A stretch of 19,124 bases of DNA from DASUZB01 sp036377075 (GTDB taxonomy: Bacteria; Actinomycetota; CALGFH01). Position 1 is the stretch's first letter. The number at the start of each line of letters is the position of its first letter. The stretch spans positions 1 through 19,124 of the forward strand of contig DASUZB010000266.1 in the NCBI GenBank assembly GCA_036377075.1, read 5' to 3'. A program made the position numbers and the translations under genes. The notes under the pieces were generated by a model. It was not told the origin of the DNA and searched no databases. It was given only the letters and a program-made list of their open reading frames with translations. Positions 6,803 through 13,299 of the stretch are shown here, in pieces.

Positions 6803-7570
6803 ATGGCAGCCTACGACGTCAACCTCCGCCTCTGGCGCGGCGACGCCAGCGGCGGCGAACTGCGCGACTACACCGTGGGGGTCGAGGACGGCGAGGTGGT
6901 GCTCGACGCGATCCACCGCGTCCAGGCCACCCAGGCCGGCGACCTGGCGGTGCGCTGGAACTGCAAGGCGGGCAAGTGCGGCTCGTGCAGCGCCGAGGTG
7001 AACGGCAAGCCAAGGCTGCTGTGCATGACCCGCCTCAACGTCTTCGAGCGCGGCGAGCCGATCACGATCACCCCGCTGCGCACCTTCCCGATCGTCCGCG
7101 ACCTGGTCACCGACGTCTCCTACAACTACGAGATGGCCAAGCGGGTGCCGGCCTTCGCGCCGCGGCCGCGCGAGGCGGACGGCACCTACCGCATGGGGCA
7201 GCAGGACATCGACCGGGTGCAGGAGTTCCACAAGTGCATCGAGTGCTTCCTGTGCCAGACCGTCTGCCACGTGATCCGCGACCACGAGGAGAACAAGCCG
7301 CGCTTCGCCGGGCCGCGCCTGTTCATCCGCTACGCCGAGCTGGAGATGCACCCGCTGGACACCAACGACCGGCGCGACCTGCTCCGCGGCGAGATGGGCA
7401 TCGGCATGTGCAACATCACCAAGTGCTGCACGGAGGTCTGCCCGGAGCACATCGGCATCACCGACAACGCGATCATCCCGCTCAAGGAACGGGTGGTCGA
7501 CACCCGCTACGACCCGATCGCCTGGCTCGGCTCCAAGCTGCGCCGCCGCGGCAAGGCCGAGCAGGGGTAG
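6803..7570 (+). CDS. sdhB: Succinate dehydrogenase/fumarate reductase iron-sulfur subunit
   Basis: A 255-aa electron-transfer subunit joining the flavoprotein to the membrane anchor. An N-terminal plant-type ferredoxin domain carries the [2Fe-2S] cysteines C54, C59, C62 (CKAGKCGSC) and C74. The C-terminal domain has CIECFLCQTVC (C145, C148, C151, C155) and CNITKCCTEVCP (C203, C208/C209, C213) for the [4Fe-4S] and [3Fe-4S] centres. Complete cluster sets suggest an active enzyme. It starts 1 bp after the sdhA stop, with GAGGAG near the end of sdhA as ribosome site. Its stop lies 12 bp from the stop of the convergent WXG-type gene. Confidence 0.96.
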   Translation: MAAYDVNLRLWRGDASGGELRDYTVGVEDGEVVLDAIHRVQATQAGDLAVRWNCKAGKCGSCSAEVNGKPRLLCMTRLNVFERGEPITITPLRTFPIVRDLVTDVSYNYEMAKRVPAFAPRPREADGTYRMGQQDIDRVQEFHKCIECFLCQTVCHVIRDHEENKPRFAGPRLFIRYAELEMHPLDTNDRRDLLRGEMGIGMCNITKCCTEVCPEHIGITDNAIIPLKERVVDTRYDPIAWLGSKLRRRGKAEQG

Positions 7571-7594
7571 CGGCCGGCCGGCTCAGCGGGCCGC
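7570..7594. terminator. Possible shared hairpin between convergent genes
   Basis: GCGGCC (7570-7575) pairs with GGCCGC (7589-7594) around a loop that holds the self-complementary CGGCCGGCCG (7571-7580). It lies exactly between the sdhB stop and the stop of the opposing gene. There is no T-run on either strand, so this is a weak, GC-type terminator candidate. Confidence 0.3.
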
Positions 7595-8608
7595 GTCGTC
7601 GATCAGCTGCAGCTCGTCCGCGAGCGCCCGGCGGTCCGCGCCGCCGTCCGGGTCGACCTTGCGGTCCCAGAGGTCGCCCACCCAGCTCCGCACCCGCAGG
7701 CTCGCCAGGGCGCTGGCCGTCACCACGCCGACCTCGCAACCGAGCGCCGCGGGGCCGGTCTCGGCCAGGGCGAGGCAGCCGAGCGAGCCCTGCTGCAGCA
7801 TCAGCCCGCTGGTCACCGCCCCCGCGGTGGCCTCGGCGGCCGCCTTGCGCGGCGCCTCGCCGGCGTAGACCCCGGCGGCGAACTCCAGCGCCCCGGCGGC
7901 GACCGGGCCGCCGCTGGCGAGGCCGCCTGGCAGGGCCTCGTCCACCCCGCTGCGCAACCGCCCGACCACGCCGGCCTTGCCGGCCAGCCGCGACTCCCCC
8001 ACCAGCGCCGGGCCCGCCCGCAGGCTGCCGCGCAGCAGGCCGGCGGCGACCGCGCCGCGCTCGGCGATGCCCCGGAACGGGTCGAGGCTGAGCCGTCCGT
8101 GGTGGCCGCGCGGCACGGTGTGGGCGCGCTGGGCGACGGCGTCGAGGTGGCCGGCCGCCTCGTCGCTGGCCGCCTTGGCGGCCTGGTGCGCCAGCTGCAG
8201 CCGCTCGGTGGTGCGCGCCGCCGAGGGGAAGCCGAGCGCCGGGCCGACGGCCGCGGCGGCCGGGTCCGCCGCGGGGTCGGCCAGCACGTCGCCGCGCAGC
8301 CGGTAGCCGGCGGCCGCGGCGCCGGCCATGGCCGCGTCGTACTCCTGCTGGGCCGCCTCGAGGGCGTCGGCGAAGCGGCGCAGCGCCGCCCCGGCGGCAA
8401 GGAAGGCGGTGACCGTCTCGGCGCAGTCGTTCTCCGCCCAGCCGAGGGCGTGCTGGAAGGTGAAGCTCGCCCGGCCGAACCAGACGTGGGAGGAGGCCGC
8501 CGAGTGCCGCCGCAGCTCCAGCCCGAGCTGCTCGACCCTGGCGGCGGCGGCCTGGAACCACTGGGCGCCGAGGCGCACCCGGCCAGGGTCGCCGAGCGGG
8601 CGGATCAC
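7583..8608 (-). CDS. WXG-type protein with hydrophobic C-terminal half, candidate type VII secretion substrate
   Basis: A 341-aa protein. The N-terminal ~100 residues are helical and Ala-rich with a WXG turn at 43-45 in SSHVWFGRASFTF, the classic centre of the WXG100 helical hairpin, followed by a second helix ending in QQEYDAAMAG (near 90). A middle linker is Pro/Ala-rich. Residues about 225-305 are small and hydrophobic, with Gly/Ala spacing like a membrane-inserting glycine-zipper segment; the tail is charged (RKVDPDGGADRRALADELQL). The GTG start at 8608 overlaps the TGA of the preceding gene as GTGA, so the pair is translationally coupled. I infer a secreted partner or effector; no catalytic toxin domain can be seen. 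No secretion-machinery gene (EccC or similar) is in the window. Confidence 0.7.
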   Translation of the reverse strand: MIRPLGDPGRVRLGAQWFQAAAARVEQLGLELRRHSAASSHVWFGRASFTFQHALGWAENDCAETVTAFLAAGAALRRFADALEAAQQEYDAAMAGAAAAGYRLRGDVLADPAADPAAAAVGPALGFPSAARTTERLQLAHQAAKAASDEAAGHLDAVAQRAHTVPRGHHGRLSLDPFRGIAERGAVAAGLLRGSLRAGPALVGESRLAGKAGVVGRLRSGVDEALPGGLASGGPVAAGALEFAAGVYAGEAPRKAAAEATAGAVTSGLMLQQGSLGCLALAETGPAALGCEVGVVTASALASLRVRSWVGDLWDRKVDPDGGADRRALADELQLIDDAAR

Positions 8609-8925
8609 GGGCCGTGGCCCTTCACCCGGTTGCGGACGCCGGTGAAGGTGTCCTGGTCGTCGGCCGCGTCGTAGCTGGCGACCGCGTGCAGCAGCCGGGC
8701 CACCTGCGCGTCGAGCTCGGTGCAGAGGCCGCCGAGGGCGCCGCGCCAGGCGCTCCACATGCGCTCGTAGGAGGCGGTCGCGCCGCCGATGCCCATGGCG
8801 TCGCCGAGCGCGCCGACCTGCGCGTCCAGCCCGCCGAGGACCTCGCGGAGCTGGCCGGCCGCGAGCTGGTAGCCGCGGCCGACGCGCTCGAGCGCGTCCA
8901 TGTCGACCTGGAATCCGCCGCTCAT
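8605..8925 (-). CDS. Small WXG100-like protein with YxxxD tail motif
   Basis: A 106-aa, mostly helical protein. The turn region holds GDAMGIGGATASYERMWSAW with a WRG at 60-62. The second helix ends in ASYDAADDQ, where Y85 and D89 fit the YxxxD/E signal of type VII (ESX) substrates. Length matches the ESX/WXG100 class. The ATG at 8925 is preferred because GGFQVDMDAL begins the helix. A GTG at 9000 would add 25 low-complexity residues. Neither has a strong Shine-Dalgarno. It forms an overlapping pair with the next gene, as ESX partners commonly do. Assignment is by motif and layout only. Confidence 0.65.
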   Translation of the reverse strand: MSGGFQVDMDALERVGRGYQLAAGQLREVLGGLDAQVGALGDAMGIGGATASYERMWSAWRGALGGLCTELDAQVARLLHAVASYDAADDQDTFTGVRNRVKGHGP

Positions 8926-8964
8926 GATGCCGTCCGCCGAGTGGTCGCTCGAAGATCGATCCTG

Positions 8965-9045
8965 CCCACCCGTGGGGGGAGGTGGGCCGTCACCCGACAC
9001 TACGGGCGGTCGCGCCCGGACGGTTCATCGCGGTCCCGCCGGACC
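8965..9045 (-). other. Gap between GCS2 and WXG genes with two inverted repeats
   Basis: GGTCC (9032-9036) with GGACC (9041-9045) forms a hairpin right after the GCS2-type gene stop. CCCACC (8965-8970) with GGTGGG (8981-8986) forms a second. They may end transcription of the upstream gene or shape the leader of the WXG pair. No T-run and no clear promoter is seen. Confidence 0.3.
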
Positions 9046-9046
9046 T

Positions 9047-10573
9047 TCACGCCGGCAGCGGCCAGGTGTGCACGGGCTGGTCGCCGTCGCTGAGCTCGAG
9101 GTAGCGCTCCAGCATCGCGGCGGGGGCCTGCTCGCCGCCGAGGCGCGGTTCGAGCGCCGCCAGGGTGCGTCGCTGCCAGACCGCGCCGGTCTGGCCGCTC
9201 TCCGCGCGCTGGTCGACCACGGTGAGCAGCCGCTCGGCCTCGTCGGCGGCGACGCCGGCGCGCTCGAGGCCGCGCCGTGCGTGCGGCACGAGGCGGCGGA
9301 CCAGCTCGGCCGCGCCGATCCGGCAGGCCGGCTCGTCCAGGACGGCGGGCCAGTCGAGCTCGGCGTCGAGGCCGTGGCGGGCGGCCTGGTAGAAGTTGGC
9401 GTTGGCGCGCGCGAACGGCAGCGCGGTGGTCCACTCGGCGGCGCTGGGCGCCACCGCCAGCGCGAGGCCGACGTGGAAGGCGGCGTTGGCGAGCATGTCC
9501 ACGATGGTCGGCCCGGCGGGCAGCGCGCGCATCTCGATGCGCAGGTGGCCGCCGTAGCCGGCGTCGTAGATGGCCCGGTTCCAGCGCCACACGGTGCTCT
9601 GGTGCAGGCGCAGCTCTTCCAGCTCCGGCAGGCCGCCGGCGGCGAGCCGGTCGAGCGGGTCCTCGTCGGCCAGGACCGGCAGCAGCGGGTCGTGCAGCCG
9701 CACGCTCTCCTCGAACAGCTCGAGGGCGCCGTCGCGCACCCAGCCGTGGCCGAACGCGACCCGCGCGGCCAGGCGGCCGCGCGCGGCCTCGTCGCGGTCG
9801 TCGACCGCCTGCTCGAACAGGGCGATGCGGGTCTCCTCCCAGAGCCGGCGGCCGAGGAAGAACGGCGAGTTCCCGGCGACCGCGAGCACCGGCGCGGTGG
9901 CGAGCTGGGCGGCGTTGTAGGCGCGCGCGAAGCGCTCGGGCGCCACCCGCAGGTGGACCTGGAAGGAGGTGTTGGCCCCCTCGAGCACCACGTCGTCGCG
10001 CTGGATCGCCACCATCTCGCCGTCCGGCCCGGCGATCTCCACCCGGAAGGGCTCCCGCCGCAGGCGCTGGATGCCGTGGTTGAGCGCGCGGTAGCGGGGC
10101 GAGTCGGTGATCGCGCCGCGGTGCAGGTCCTCGGTGCCCAGGGTGGGGAGGATGCCGACCATCGCCACCCGCCCGCCGTGGGCGGCCGCCGCCTTCCGCA
10201 CCCGCTGCAGGGCGCCGCGCATCTCCTGGCCCAAGCCAGTGAACGGCCGGCCGGCCAGCGACGACGGCGACGGGTTCAACTCCAGGTTGAAGCGGTCCAG
10301 CTCGAGGGTGACGCGCTGGTCGGCGGCGTGGTCGAGCACGGCCTGGTTCTCGGGCAGGGAGTGGCCGTGCCGGTCCACCAGGAACAGCTCCAGCTCCGCG
10401 CCGATGGTGGTGTCGCCGACGCCGAAGCCGGGCTTGCGCAGCAGCAGCCCGAGGGCGTCAAGGCACCGCTCCAAGCGCTCGGAGAAGCGGACGTACTCCG
10501 CCTCCTCGAAGCGGTCACGATCGATGTCGATGGCTACTCCGGACCACGCTCCCAGGGTCGGGGACGGCCGCAA
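9047..10573 (-). CDS. Glutamate-cysteine ligase family 2 (GCS2) carboxylate-amine ligase-like protein
   Basis: A 508-aa enzyme of the GCS2 family, which joins the side-chain carboxylate of glutamate to an amine using ATP. Recognised blocks: IGAELELF (57-64, metal/ATP-binding acidic strand), ELNPSPSS (98-105), GANTSFQVHL (199-208), GNSPFFLG (234-241) and HLRIEMRALPAGPT (343-356). Members range from true gamma-glutamylcysteine synthetases to ligases of unknown substrate, so the exact product is open. The start is unclear: a TTG at 10573 is the only initiator near the N-terminus, and a weak AGGGCGG lies upstream. It lies 49 bp downstream of a 29-aa ORF and may belong to the same transcript as that ORF and the 129-aa membrane protein. 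Confidence 0.82.
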   Translation of the reverse strand: MRPSPTLGAWSGVAIDIDRDRFEEAEYVRFSERLERCLDALGLLLRKPGFGVGDTTIGAELELFLVDRHGHSLPENQAVLDHAADQRVTLELDRFNLELNPSPSSLAGRPFTGLGQEMRGALQRVRKAAAAHGGRVAMVGILPTLGTEDLHRGAITDSPRYRALNHGIQRLRREPFRVEIAGPDGEMVAIQRDDVVLEGANTSFQVHLRVAPERFARAYNAAQLATAPVLAVAGNSPFFLGRRLWEETRIALFEQAVDDRDEAARGRLAARVAFGHGWVRDGALELFEESVRLHDPLLPVLADEDPLDRLAAGGLPELEELRLHQSTVWRWNRAIYDAGYGGHLRIEMRALPAGPTIVDMLANAAFHVGLALAVAPSAAEWTTALPFARANANFYQAARHGLDAELDWPAVLDEPACRIGAAELVRRLVPHARRGLERAGVAADEAERLLTVVDQRAESGQTGAVWQRRTLAALEPRLGGEQAPAAMLERYLELSDGDQPVHTWPLPA

Positions 10574-10622
10574 CAGTAGCGACCGCCCTGGCCGGCCGCA
10601 CGGCGGCGCGGGCCGGTGGCCG

Positions 10623-10712
10623 TCAGGGCGCGGCCGTGCGGCGCCCTCCCCGTGCCGTGCCGACCCAGAGCAGCAGCCCGCCGGCCAGTAGCCCCTTCGC
10701 GATCGACTTCAT
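10623..10712 (-). CDS. 29-aa single-helix membrane micropeptide
   Basis: The frame reads MKSIAKGLLAGGLLLWVGTA and then RGGRRTAAP and stop. It has a short basic start, a hydrophobic helix of about 14-15 residues (5-19) and a basic tail, so it should insert in the membrane. The ATG overlaps the TGA of the 129-aa gene as ATGA, a common sign of translational coupling, and a purine-rich stretch precedes it within the upstream gene. No similarity to a known small protein is recognised. Chance is possible for a 30-codon frame, but the overlap and clean helix argue for a real gene. Confidence 0.5.
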   Translation of the reverse strand: MKSIAKGLLAGGLLLWVGTARGGRRTAAP

Positions 10713-11098
10713 CTTCCGGGCACCTCCTCACGGCAGGCCTTGCTCGCCTTGGTGTAGGCCTTGATGGCGCCGGCGAGGCGCTGGTCCCTGATGCCGTGGA
10801 CCAGCAGGCCGATGGTCGCGTCGCTGCGGTGCAGGGCGGCCTGGCAGGACTCGGGCGCCTCCGCCGGCACGGTGACGACCGCGGGCGGACCGGCGGGCGC
10901 GGCGTGTTCGGCGACGCCCGCGCCGCCGCCGAGCAGGCGGCCGAGCCCGATCCCGAGCGCCAGCAGGCCCGCGAGGGCCAGCGCCGCCCAGAGCCGTCCA
11001 CGCCGGCGCGCGGGCGCGGACACCGGCGGGAGCGCCGGCATGGCCCCGCCGGCGCCTGGGGCGCCTGGCGGTGGGTGGTGTCCGTGCGCCTGGGCCAT
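10709..11098 (-). CDS. Membrane-anchored protein of unknown function
   Basis: A 129-aa protein with a His/Pro/Gly-rich cytoplasmic N-terminus (MAQAHGHHPPPGAPGAGG), an RRRGR stop-transfer cluster, one membrane helix (about 36-58) and an extracytoplasmic domain of about 70 residues. That domain has two cysteines (C85 and C122) in ESCQAALHRSDATIGLLV and YTKASKACREE, placed to form a disulfide in a small helical bundle. I do not recognise the family. The frame is open further upstream to 11236, but the ATG at 11098 begins the compositionally normal region, and a palindrome sits 25 bp before it. It is followed by the 29-aa ORF with an ATGA overlap. Confidence 0.65.
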   Translation of the reverse strand: MAQAHGHHPPPGAPGAGGAMPALPPVSAPARRRGRLWAALALAGLLALGIGLGRLLGGGAGVAEHAAPAGPPAVVTVPAEAPESCQAALHRSDATIGLLVHGIRDQRLAGAIKAYTKASKACREEVPGR

Positions 11099-11122
11099 CG
11101 CGCGTCGTTCCGATGCGATCGG

Positions 11123-11134
11123 GCGAAATTTCGC
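11123..11134 (-). promoter_or_regulatory. Perfect 12-bp palindrome upstream of the 129-aa gene
   Basis: GCGAAATTTCGC is fully self-complementary and lies 24 bp before the ATG at 11098, in a locally AT-richer stretch. The position suits an operator or a leader element. The regulator is unknown. Confidence 0.35.
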
Positions 11135-11590
11135 ACCGGTCATAGCAGGTGACGAAGCGCCCTTCCATCTCCCCCAACCGAGTCCAGTAATAGTGCGTAG
11201 CGTTGGCGGATCCTCGTCCTCTGCGAGCTTTGGCAATACGCCGCTAAGCCCCTGCGGCGCCCTTTTCGCACGTCAACACGCTTGCCTACTCGACTCCGGT
11301 GCAATTGCCGTACCGGCGCACTCGGCCAGGCGCCGTACGGTCGCAGGAGCCCTGCTCATCCGTTCGGACGAGGCGGCCGGGACCGCGGCCGGTGGCGCCG
11401 TGATCCCTCGGCGCATTGCCCGCCGCACGACGAAGTCTGCCGTGCTGTCCGATATCGCGGATATATTCCCTCAGCGCCCACGCGGGAAATTGGGGTGGCC
11501 TGGTATTCGCTCGCGGATATCCCCGACCGGCTCCCCTACCGGCGCAGCTCGTGCCGCCGACGTACGGCCCGGTCGGGCGCCATCCGCCCG
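11135..11590. other. AT-richer stretch without a convincing gene
   Basis: About 450 bp of lower GC than the surroundings. The haloperoxidase-like frame runs into it from the right but its composition there is not protein-like. TCGCGGATAT occurs twice (11455-11464 and 11511-11520). The first copy lies in the dyad ATATC-GCG-GATAT (11452-11464) and the second adjoins GGATATCC. I see no RNA gene or insertion sequence. Confidence 0.4.
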
Positions 11591-12809
11591 CGGCCGCCGC
11601 CCGGCGGGCCTTGCGCATGCGGACCGTGCCCGCCAGGAGCATCGCGGCACCGAGGCCGGCCAGCATCGGCGGCCACTGCGAGGGGTTCGACCATGGTCGG
11701 CTCCTGGCGCCGGCGGTGGCCCGGCGGGGCGGCGTCCCCTGGTCGGGCTCGGGGTGCGCGAGGGAGCGCCTCGGCGGGACGGCCCTTGCCCTGGTCCGCG
11801 GCGCGGGCGTGGGCGCCGGCGCCGTCCGGGTTCGCGGCCGGGCGGTGGGACGGCCATGGGCCGCCGCCGGCGGCCGCGCCGCGGGCGCCACGGCCGCGTG
11901 CGTGGCCGCGGGCCGGGCGGCCGGCGGCGGGCGCGGTGGCCGTCCCTGGCCGACGCCGAGGATGTGCTCCCAGGCCTTCAGGACGACCTCGACGCCCACC
12001 TTGCGGCCGAGCCTGCGCCCCTCCAGGTCGGCGGAGCGGTAGTCGGTGCCCGCGTAAAGGCCGGCCGCTGCCGAGAAGGTCGGCCACGACAGGGTCAGGT
12101 CCCTGCCGGGGGTGGCGCCCGGCTCGATCCGCGAGGAGCCGCGGGCGACGGTGGTGCTGGCGCCGAAGCGGTCGCTGCCGGTGAACGAGGCCAGCACGGC
12201 GGCGCTGGCGGCGCCGTAGGCGCTCGCGTCCGAGACGTGGCCCGGGGACGGCGGCGTGACCTCCTCGACGCGGAAGTAGGGTTGCCACCGCTCAGCGGGG
12301 ATCTCCTGCGTCCCCTGGTAGGGCCCGCCCCAGGCCCGGATCGTGCGGCCCCGGTCGAGGTGCCTGACGCCGCCGATCGGCCGCTCCCCGTCGTAGGCGC
12401 GCTTCGCGTCCCAGGCCGCGACGCCCGCGTCGAGCTGCGCGTTGCCCAAGGCGAAGAAGAGCTTGACGTCGTCGTCGAGGCCGTGGCGGTCGCGCTTGGA
12501 CACCCAGGCGGCGAACCGGTCCCAGTGCCCAGGGGCCAGCTCGGAGCCGGGCCCGTCCGACCAGTACTCGGCGACCGCCTTGGCGTGGTCGTCGAGCCGC
12601 GCGCTCAGCCCGACGAGCTCGTCGACCTCGGCCCGGTGGGCGCGCCCGGCGAAGGCGGGCGGGCGCGGGGGCCGGAACTGGCTGCCCGAGCGCAGGGCGA
12701 ACGGCTCGACCCGGCCCCACTGGGGCACCCCGAAGCGCTGCACGGTGCCGTCGGGCAGCCGCAGCGGCTGCCAGCGGCCCGGGTCGGTGACCTGGTCGGG
12801 GGTGTTCAC
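11286..12809 (-). CDS. Vanadium-haloperoxidase-like protein, truncated and with lost active-site histidines
   Basis: A 507-aa frame. Residues 1-285 resemble the C-terminal half of actinobacterial vanadium-dependent haloperoxidases (PAP2 superfamily): NTPDQVTDPGRWQPLRLPDG, WGRVEPFAL, the KX6RP motif (K136 to R143-P144 in KRAYDGERP), FTGSDRFGAS and the tail LGRKVG. Where the family has a PSGHS-like acid-base motif, this protein reads VSDAS (192-196). Where it has SRxYGGIH with the vanadate-ligating His, it reads GLYAGTD (250-256). Both catalytic histidines are therefore missing. The helical N-terminal third is absent. A Pro/Ala/Arg linker (290-375), a membrane helix (380-396) and RMRKARR follow; the last ~100 residues run into AT-richer DNA and look non-coding. 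The GTG start overlaps the stop of the 59-aa ORF. It is probably a decaying gene, less likely a repurposed protein. Confidence 0.65.
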   Translation of the reverse strand: MNTPDQVTDPGRWQPLRLPDGTVQRFGVPQWGRVEPFALRSGSQFRPPRPPAFAGRAHRAEVDELVGLSARLDDHAKAVAEYWSDGPGSELAPGHWDRFAAWVSKRDRHGLDDDVKLFFALGNAQLDAGVAAWDAKRAYDGERPIGGVRHLDRGRTIRAWGGPYQGTQEIPAERWQPYFRVEEVTPPSPGHVSDASAYGAASAAVLASFTGSDRFGASTTVARGSSRIEPGATPGRDLTLSWPTFSAAAGLYAGTDYRSADLEGRRLGRKVGVEVVLKAWEHILGVGQGRPPRPPPAARPAATHAAVAPAARPPAAAHGRPTARPRTRTAPAPTPAPRTRARAVPPRRSLAHPEPDQGTPPRRATAGARSRPWSNPSQWPPMLAGLGAAMLLAGTVRMRKARRAAAAGGWRPTGPYVGGTSCAGRGAGRGYPRANTRPPQFPAWALREYIRDIGQHGRLRRAAGNAPRDHGATGRGPGRLVRTDEQGSCDRTAPGRVRRYGNCTGVE

Positions 12810-12985
12810 GGCTGGTAGCGGGTCACGGCCATCCGGTCGAGGCCGGTGGCCGCGGGGGCGGGCCGCTGCGGCGTCCGCCTTGCCGGCCTGGCCAGCGCCG
12901 GCCCGGCCAGCCCGAGCGCCAGCAGCACCAGCGCCACCGTGGCCGCGATCCCACGCCGTACCATTAGCCTCCGCCGGGCCGCCAT
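12806..12985 (-). CDS. 59-aa signal-peptide ORF, probable severed N-terminus of the haloperoxidase-like gene
   Basis: A basic start (MAARRRLMVRRG), a hydrophobic core (IAATVALVLLALGLAG) and a signal-peptidase site PALA before RP (after residue 32) form a classic Sec signal peptide. The rest is a short linker ending in MAVTRYQP. The TGA overlaps the GTG of the next frame. One extra base there would read YQP-VNTPDQ, which would join the two frames. The ATG at 12985 has a strong GGGAGGGCGAG directly upstream. As it stands, the product would be a secreted 27-residue peptide. Confidence 0.5.
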   Translation of the reverse strand: MAARRRLMVRRGIAATVALVLLALGLAGPALARPARRTPQRPAPAATGLDRMAVTRYQP

Positions 12986-12993
12986 CTCGCCCT

Positions 12994-13039
12994 CCCGTAT
13001 CGCTCCTGCGCGCTCGCTCGCTTGCGCGCTCGATACGGG
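12994..13039 (-). promoter_or_regulatory. Leader hairpin that pairs with the ribosome-binding site
   Basis: CCCGTATCG (12994-13002) and CGATACGGG (13031-13039) are perfectly complementary, and the 28-nt loop can pair further (GCGCG with CGCGC). In minus-strand RNA, one arm contains the GGG that begins the Shine-Dalgarno GGGAGG of the 59-aa ORF. A rival stem, CTCCCG (12992-12997) with CGGGAG (13044-13049), covers the whole Shine-Dalgarno core. Two exclusive folds over a ribosome site suggest translational control. Confidence 0.45.
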
Positions 13040-13069
13040 TTCGCGGGAGTGCCCGATCTGGATGGGTGC

Positions 13070-13209
13070 CAGTACGGCAGCCGCACTTCCCACCTCGTCG
13101 GCGTCAGTGGCCGGCGCAGCGTGGTGGCGCGGCCTGCCGACCTCACACCTTGCCAGGCCAGCTCCACTGGTCGCAGGCAGGCTCGCGCCGAAGTGCGGCT
13201 GCCGTACTG
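13070..13209. repeat. Perfect 20-bp inverted repeat, arms 100 bp apart
   Basis: The left arm CAGTACGGCAGCCGCACTTC (13070-13089) and right arm (13190-13209) are exact reverse complements. The pair sits in the spacer between the divergent haloperoxidase-like and efeU genes. The 100 bp between has no gene. No clear target duplication flanks it. It could be a small terminal-inverted-repeat (MITE-like) element or a pair of regulator sites. Confidence 0.8.
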
Positions 13210-13216
13210 CGCGAGG

Positions 13217-13246
13217 TTGACGCTGGGCGCCGGCGGTGGCAAGAAT
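13217..13246 (+). promoter_or_regulatory. Promoter of the efeUOB operon
   Basis: TTGACG (13217-13222, five of six to TTGACA) and AAGAAT (13241-13246, four of six to TATAAT) are 18 bp apart. The expected start point falls next to the iron box at 13261. The distance to the efeU start is about 50 bp. Confidence 0.55.
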
Positions 13247-13260
13247 GGGCGCCGCAGGAA

Positions 13261-13274
13261 TTAGGTGAGCCTAA
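13261..13274. promoter_or_regulatory. DtxR/IdeR-like iron box
   Basis: TTAGGTGAGCCTAA matches the first 14 positions of the actinobacterial iron-box consensus TTAGGTTAGSCTAACCTAA at 13 sites; the last five positions of the 19-mer do not match. The core has dyad symmetry, TTAGG with CCTAA. It lies at the expected transcription start of efeU, where the iron-loaded repressor would block transcription. Confidence 0.7.
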
Positions 13275-13299
13275 ATAGTCCCCTGCCAGCGGAGGCGTC

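Noticed and set aside
8900..10579. Plus-strand frame of 559 codons opposite the GCS2 gene
   Set aside because: It is antisense to a gene with clear family motifs, and its own translation is low-complexity.
10761..12818. Plus-strand frame of 685 codons opposite the haloperoxidase-like gene
   Set aside because: It has no domain and no ribosome site, and the minus strand carries the recognisable haloperoxidase blocks.
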